The notes below the pieces were generated by a model, which was not told the DNA's origin, ran no database searches, and worked only from the letters and a program-made list of their open reading frames with translations. Position numbers and translations under genes: made by a program. This document shows positions 58,280 to 64,000 of a stretch of 64,000 nucleotides of DNA, piece after piece (positions within the stretch are counted from its first letter, which is position 1; every line of letters begins with the position of its first letter). Origin of the DNA: Nageia nagi (lineage: Eukaryota > Pinophyta); NCBI GenBank assembly GCA_050084985.1, contig JBITNC010000002.1:2356001-2420000 (forward strand). The letters are read 5' to 3'.

Positions 58280-59087
58280 TGCTCATCGCTTATTTATTTA
58301 TTTTAGCAAGTTCATGGAGAACCTATTTTAATATCTTACATCCATTGGTACTATGTCCTTTGATCATATGATAGTCATAATATTCATCTTCTTTGTACCA
58401 AGATCTTTTTGAAGCATATGGGTTGTGCTTGACTTTGAATAATGTTATAAGATTTTATTTAAGCACCCTTTGTAATGTTTCCAATGGAGATTCTTCCAAA
58501 GTAATAAGATTTATACATTTTTTTTGTTGTTGTTCCATTTGATTTTGGTGTATTTTTGCACTAGTTAGATTTTACAATGGAGCTTATTGTGCATCCTTAA
58601 CTTTTGGTTAAATTTGAGCTTCATGGTATAATTATATCATAAGCTTGTATAATGTATCAATATGTTGTTGAGATTCTAAATTTTACGATATATTTTGAGT
58701 TGAGTAATTTGAAGCACCATATGAGTTTGTATTTGAAACTTATGGTGTTTTTGAAATACCAAAGAAAGGTTGTTGTGCACTTTGTTGATTTTGTCTAAAG
58801 TTTATTGTAACTTGCACATTTAGAATTTGTTGAAATGCATTCCTTTGGGCTTGCCTTGGACCATGTTTCCTTGGAACTATTCAAAATAGATCACTTTGTT
58901 GTAGAGAGGTATGAATGATAGGGCTTGAAGGATTTAGACTAATTTGACTCAAATTTTGAAAGACCTTTAGAGCTTGTGTGAATGATGGATATGGAATCCC
59001 TACCTTAGAAAGGATAGGTTCATTAAACTAATGATTCATTGGTTCTCTCAAAATATCTTTATTTGTTGTTTCAAAATTAGAATCCAT
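58280..59087 (-). pseudogene. Ty3/gypsy gag fragment (element G4)
   Basis: Minus-strand ATG at 59087 starts 'MDSNFETTNKDILREPMNH'. A Gln/Asn-rich middle follows ('NFRQNQQSAQQPFFG'). 'SWYKEDEYYDYHMIKGHSTNGCKIL' at 58410-58330 closely parallels the G1 nucleocapsid region ('AWYKEDRYYKYHQTKGHATNGC', 9040-8970). Stops are frequent. No protease or RT lies on the same strand. Confidence 0.7.
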
Positions 59088-60460
59088 TTTAAAAAAATTA
59101 ACAAGAAAGCTTGAGAAATATATAAGCAAAAATGAAAAAAACTTGCTCCAAATGTACACAAACAAACAAAACCAAGATTGCAATATATTGAAATTAAATT
59201 TTATTTTAGTGAGTGCAATTTAACCAATCAACCTTAGTATGCAATGCAAACCTAAATGAATATAGCAATAGTTTGAGACAACAATTTTCATTTATGTATC
59301 TAATTTCTTTCTTGTTCAATTTAGACTATTATCTTGTTAATGTGGGTTTATTTTAATGCAAAGTATATTCCATGTCACTTTATTTAGTTTCTGTAAGAGA
59401 TGATTCTAGTCAAGCATTTAAAAAGGCAAAGCTCAATCTCTAGGGGGTGGAACTTTTTACAATGTGTATCAGGTACCCTCTATAGGAATCTATCCTAAAT
59501 AGAGGGGGGATACCATTTTGATTTTCAACTCTAAGTATGATTTAGGCCATGGGAATCAAGTCAACATTCCTTAGATACTTCCTAGAATTGTGAATGGAAT
59601 TGAATGAAAGTAAGCAAATTTGAAAGTGCAATACTATGATGAAATGAGATTCTAATCCTTCAATAGTGATTTGCAATCCCACCCAAGTATTCTCTTTTCA
59701 ATTATTTTTTTCTTTTTGAAATCAAAGTAATATAAATTTATGCTTATGGATGAATGAAATAAAAAATAAGAAATTCACTATAGTAAGAGAAAGACCCTTT
59801 CAAATATTTGATTTTTAATCCAAAGTAAATTTCTTATGAATGCAACAATACCCTCCTAAGATGAATGCAACTTTTTACTAAGAGTAACAAAATGAAATGG
59901 TAAGACTAGTATGAATGGAGAAAAGAAGTAGTATGGATAAGGTACTTTAAGTGACTCAAAAACTCATCTAGCTATGAATGTTCCATCCTTCTCCAATATG
60001 CAAGGCTAATGCGGTTATAAGTCCCTCATAAATAAGAGAGCTTCAAATAATTTCCAATCATCGAGGCAAAACTTGAAATGAAAAATGGATTCACACTCTC
60101 AAAACTAGTGTGACACAACCAAATCCTATGTAATTATACACTACTTAGCTATGACAAGCCAAGAATTTCAACTATAGACACTTAAAAATGAATTCTCATT
60201 TATTAATAATTCATTTTTATTGCATCAAGATATATTTATTGTAAGTAAGGAGTTGAAATACACCCAAGGCATTGTATTTAATGTAATAGGACCACCAAAT
60301 AATGTAAGTGGTATCAAATGTCCATAAAGGCATCATCAACTATGTAATATATGATGATACCAAGACAAAGAGAAGATATAGATGTGGCTATAAAAGAATA
60401 TCATGCCTAATTGGATAAGATACTTCATGCCTATCATACATCCAAATAGCAATGGTATTT
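59088..60460. other. AT-rich stretch, no gene recognised
   Basis: No supportable frame or RNA gene. It separates a minus-strand gag fragment from the LTR of a plus-strand gypsy element. Confidence 0.5.
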
Positions 60461-60765
60461 TGTAACACCACCTATTGGTAGATCTATTATTATCCCTCAA
60501 TCATATTTCCCATATCATTATTTACACATCTGATTCTTAATGGTTTACAATGTTGGCAATGTGCTAGTATAAGGGACATCAACGCCATTCATCTGATGAT
60601 TATGTTTGTTCTATGAAGGTGTTGTATGTGATCGAGACTATTAAAATGATAAGGTACATTATTTATTATTATGATAACTGATAAATTTTATATGTATACT
60701 ACAGTATTTAAATTGTAGATAAATAGTATTATGTTTATTGCATTTCACTTTATTGCTTGTCTACA
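60461..60765 (+). repeat. Presumed 5' LTR of G5
   Basis: TGTAACACC at 60461 and ...GTCTACA at 60765, followed by TATTTGGTGAACCAACT, which resembles the G1 primer-binding site TTTTTGGTGAACCCAACG. Only the right end is well supported; the left end is a guess from the TGTAACACC start. Confidence 0.5.
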
Positions 60766-60890
60766 TATTTGGTGAACCAACTATTTCAAATAATCTTTTC
60801 CCTCTTGGTTAAGATTTCGTACAAATTCTGATATGAATCTAGCTTCATTCATGTAGTGTTTTATCTAAGTGTGATGTGTTGATGCTGTAA

Positions 60891-62280
60891 TGGCTCAAAA
60901 CCTACCTCAGATGATGCTAAAACTTACTTAGATGATAACAATCCTGACTTAGAATATGAATCAATTTGTTCCAAAGCCATAAGAAATAATCAACAATAAT
61001 CAAAAGATTCCACCTGAGGTAATGGAAAGAATAATAAAACTATAATATAGTAGATCTCAAAATAGTAATGAAGACTATGATGGTGTATTCACCACACCCT
61101 TGTTGATGTATATCCATAATTATCACCTACCACTCGATATCAATACCCCCAAATTCGAGATATTAAGATCCAAAGCAACATCGTATTGGATTTCAGGAGG
61201 AGTGCTTATTGAAACTAGGTTATGAGGAGAAATTGATGAAAAGATCTTCCCAAGGAGTTTGAAAGGTGATGCTAGTTAGTGGTTCTATAATCTACCTGAA
61301 GGATCTATTGATTCATTTCAATCATTGGTAAAAGCATATATGAATCAATAAGTGAAGAATGTTAAAGGAAAAAGTATAGTTACAAAGTTATGTGCACTAC
61401 ATCAAGGGAATTATGAAACATTAGAGAAGTACATCCCATGATTCAAAAAGGAATGGAAAACATTCATAGTCATTTATATGAAAGAGAAATTTATGGTATT
61501 TTTTATTGATTCTTTACTTCCAATGTTAAAGAAACATGCTCTTTATTATACTAAATTGGGTTTTGGAGTAATTAATAGAAAAGCAATTTTAAAAGAAAAA
61601 GTGTTGATCAAATTAGGAGAACTCAAGTATGCAAGTAGAACATGGAACAAAGAAAGTAAGAAACCATATGTGAAGAAAGAAGAAAAGAATGCCAATATGG
61701 CTGATAAACTAGCTCTTACAAGATCTAATATAACAAGGAGTCATACATTTACTTTTCCTATTTTGCCCAAGCTTATTTTCTAGGACTTGATTAGAAAGGG
61801 CTTTTTAAGGTCATTGGAAAAAAAAGCAAAGGATCATAGTGTTTTTATGAGTAATACAAATGCTTATTGCTCATATCATCATAGAAGAGGGTACCCCATG
61901 AATAGCTATAAAACTCTTAAAGAAGATATATTGGATATAATTGCTCAAGAAAAATATGAAATCAATGAAATTGCTTCAAATATGGATCATGCAGTGAATT
62001 CAATATCAGTGGATGAAGAGATTTTTTCCACACTCATAAGAGGACATCCAAGATCCAATCCACATACAAATCTAGATACAAACAAACATGTAAGTATTCC
62101 ATTAGTTCCAAGAGTATATAACATAATTGGACAATTAAAAATCACTCCTACTAAAATTAGCTTGTTTGATCTCATTAGTACATATGAAAAATATAGAGAA
62201 GACTTGTATGATTTATTCAAAAAAGAAACAGTTCCTAACAACATTTTGCCTACTATATTTTTTGAAAAACTTTAGTTCAT
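60891..62280 (+). pseudogene. G5 gag and nucleocapsid-like region
   Basis: ATG at 60891 (MAQNLPQMM). The capsid pattern is 'FPRSLKGDAS.WFYNLPEGSIDSF' (61245-61320), 'LHQGNYETLEKYIP.FKKEW' (61390-61455) and the open piece 61478-61783 (FIDSLLPMLKKHA). After a stop at 61783, the frame 61787-62275 has 'YCSYHHRRGYPMNSYKTLKEDILDII', a knuckle-like Cys-His segment common in this group of gag proteins. At least six stops lie before 61478. Confidence 0.8.
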
Positions 62281-62700
62281 TAAATATTGTGATGTTATCT
62301 CTTTCTTTAGATATGAAAAAATTATCAAAGAACTAGTAGATGAATGGTTAGCACTTTTTATTACCCAATGATCCATGATTTAGAAATAAAAAGAGCAATG
62401 GTATATCTTGGTTTAGCTATTAATGTTTGTTCCCAAAAGTTCTTGCAATGATTAGAAAATAATTATGTAACTATCCCACCCCTAGAAGAGCCAACTTTTC
62501 AAATAAGGGCATATGATAGTTCAACTAAAAAACCACTTGGCTTAGTTACACTAGAGGTCACATTAGGTATCAAGAGTGTCCAAATAAAATTTCATGTTAT
62601 GAGTGGAGAGATTTCATATAATATCCTCTTAGAAAGACCTTGGTTACATGATATGGATGCATACAGTCATAGGGGATCTAGAACCATATGCATTATGTAA
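62281..62700 (+). pseudogene. G5 protease region
   Basis: 'AYDSSTKKPLGLVTLEVTLGIKSVQIKFHVMSGEISYNILLERPWLHDMDAY' (62510-62670, in parts) matches the second half of the gypsy protease and its 'YN.LLGRPWLH' end. The active-site region before it is not clearly readable. Confidence 0.72.
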
Positions 62701-63700
62701 TCTAGAAAATATAGATATTGAAGGATTGGAATTAAATATTATATATTTTAGATAGTTTGATTAGAGGTAAAATAAACATTGATAAAAATATAAAAGAAGG
62801 TAAAATTCACATACTCAAGCATGGGAATGTACAAAATCTATAATTTTGATCTATTAGCTTCAATAAAAAACTTGGGCCATTTGAAAATTATAAATGAGTC
62901 AAGGCATACACGTTGTGTTGAAGAAAATACATGGCATGAATTTCATGAAAGTGAAGGGAAAATGAGAAGTTATTTTTTGGGAGCATCCCTATCTTTGAGC
63001 CCCATTTAATCAAAGGATAAAATAGAAAAAGAAATATAGGTAACTCTTTCCCATATCTTTGTATGCATAAATACATGGTTGATAATTACAAATACAAAGG
63101 AGGAGGATTAGGAAAATTATAATAAGGAATACCTTATTTTCCTATTAATTTAAGAATTTAGAAAGATAAGAAGGGATTGGGTGGTGATCATAATACAAAA
63201 CAAACTATGGGACCTATTAAGTTTGTTCTAGAATGGAATATGATAAAACTCTATGATAAAATTGATGAGGAAAAATGGATAGATGATACTATATGGCTTG
63301 AGTTTGATTGCTTTGCCACTGATGATGACATATTAGAATATATGGGGGTAGATTTAGAATTGCCCAAATCAAATCTAAAGAGGCAACCAAATTATATCCT
63401 TAGTCAATATGGATATTTTGGACAAGAGATAAATTTCAATGAAGTGTTTCTAGTAAAGTAAGCTGATGAAGATGATATCAATAGCTAAGAAATACTAGGA
63501 TTGGAGGAGTTACCTTCATTATTACAAAGAAAATATGAGTCCATGTTTTTTGTAGAAGAATTTATGGATGTAAACATTAGCATATGTGATCAAGAGAGGT
63601 TGATAAAAATTGGAGCTGCTCTTCCAATATTATACCAAGAGATGTACATAAACAAGTTTATTGAATGTAATAAAAACTTTTCTTAGTCTTATTCTGATAT
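62701..63700 (+). pseudogene. G5 linker between protease and RT
   Basis: Open pieces at 62821-63009, 63177-63461 and 63501-63686, acidic and without recognised domains. They lie where gypsy elements of this type have a variable spacer. Confidence 0.55.
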
Positions 63701-64000
63701 GCTTGGTTTAGACACATCTTTTGTCATGCATAGTTTATCACTTAAAAAAGATGCAATACCTATCAAGCAAAAACCATGAAAGAAGATGCATCCATCAAAA
63801 GCATTATTATTCAAAAATGAAATTGAAAAGTGTTTGAATGTTGGTTTTATTAGGCCTATAGATTATTTAGAATGACTGGCTAATATTATTCTTATTACTA
63901 AACAAACTAGAGAAATACAAATTTGTACTAAATTTAAGAATATTAGTAATGTATGACCAAAACATGATTTTCCCTTACTAAATATTGATATGATTATGGA
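63701..64000 (+). pseudogene. G5 reverse transcriptase, N-terminal part
   Basis: 'FKNEIEKCLNVGFIRPIDYLE' (Trp of the usual EW replaced by a stop), 'LANIILITKQTREIQICTKF' and 'PKHDFPLLNIDMIM' match RT from its start to the 'D.FPLP.ID' motif. The catalytic box is outside the window. Confidence 0.85.

Larger units (their letters stand above)
60461..64000 (+). mobile_element. Ty3/gypsy retrotransposon (element G5), runs off the window
   Basis: Presumed 5' LTR (60461-60765), primer-binding site, gag, nucleocapsid-like region, protease and the start of RT in gypsy order on the plus strand. Integrase and 3' LTR would lie beyond base 64000. Stops and frame changes are frequent. Confidence 0.78.

Noticed and set aside
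1-64000. CRISPR arrays, phage-defence systems, operons
   Set aside because: All evidence points to a plant nuclear genome; short tandem repeats here are degenerate minisatellites without spacers.

Overview
This window reads as nuclear DNA of a seed plant with a large, AT-rich, repeat-filled genome. A conifer or other gymnosperm is my guess from the old nested Ty3/gypsy and Ty1/copia elements and the long gene-poor stretches, but nothing here fixes the species. I find one convincing intact host gene: a GC-rich, intronless F-box gene of the SLY1/GID2/SNE type at 23878-24462 on the minus strand. Almost everything else is decayed transposable-element sequence, PPR-gene fragments or unassigned AT-rich DNA.

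Layout. 1-347 is the end of an LTR from a family (called D here) that recurs at 26424-31130 and 46295-47183. 1192-10505 is a minus-strand Tat-type Ty3/gypsy element (G1) with gag, protease, RT-RNase H, a second RNase H and integrase. Its left LTR is split by an internally deleted copia-type element (1425-2731) that has an exact 5-bp target duplication. 10526-13330 is a second truncated gypsy element (G2). 13331-18280 is AT-rich with no recognisable gene. 18290-20560 holds a third decayed gypsy gag. 22691-25100 is the gene island. A tRNA-derived SINE with a perfect 16-bp target duplication lies at 25720-25962. 26424-31130 is a 4.7-kb LTR element without pol.

31440-47340 is a nest of copia elements. 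Copia A (31935-34275, minus) abuts copia B (LTR 34280-34849, pol to about 39600, minus). A 1.1-kb CACTA-like DNA transposon (42395-43491) carries a PPR gene fragment. A B-type 5' LTR (43569 onward) is interrupted by a plus-strand copia element (E, 43776-46290) and a D LTR piece. 47345-52530 holds small tandem repeats, a 211-bp foldback element and a plus-strand PPR pseudogene. 52538 onward is copia C (3' LTR and non-coding interior). 56935-57175 is a 27-bp minisatellite. 58280-59087 is a gypsy gag on the minus strand. 60461-64000 is a plus-strand gypsy element that runs off the end of the window.

The elements are mostly dead: stops and frameshifts run through the coding regions, and G1 has changed catalytic residues in both RT and integrase. 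I see no CRISPR array, no tRNA or rRNA gene, and no clear new biological system. The most interesting structures are the CACTA-like element with its captured PPR fragment, the intact SINE, the foldback element, and the F-box gene whose leader and first codons carry two Pol III B-box-like motifs.
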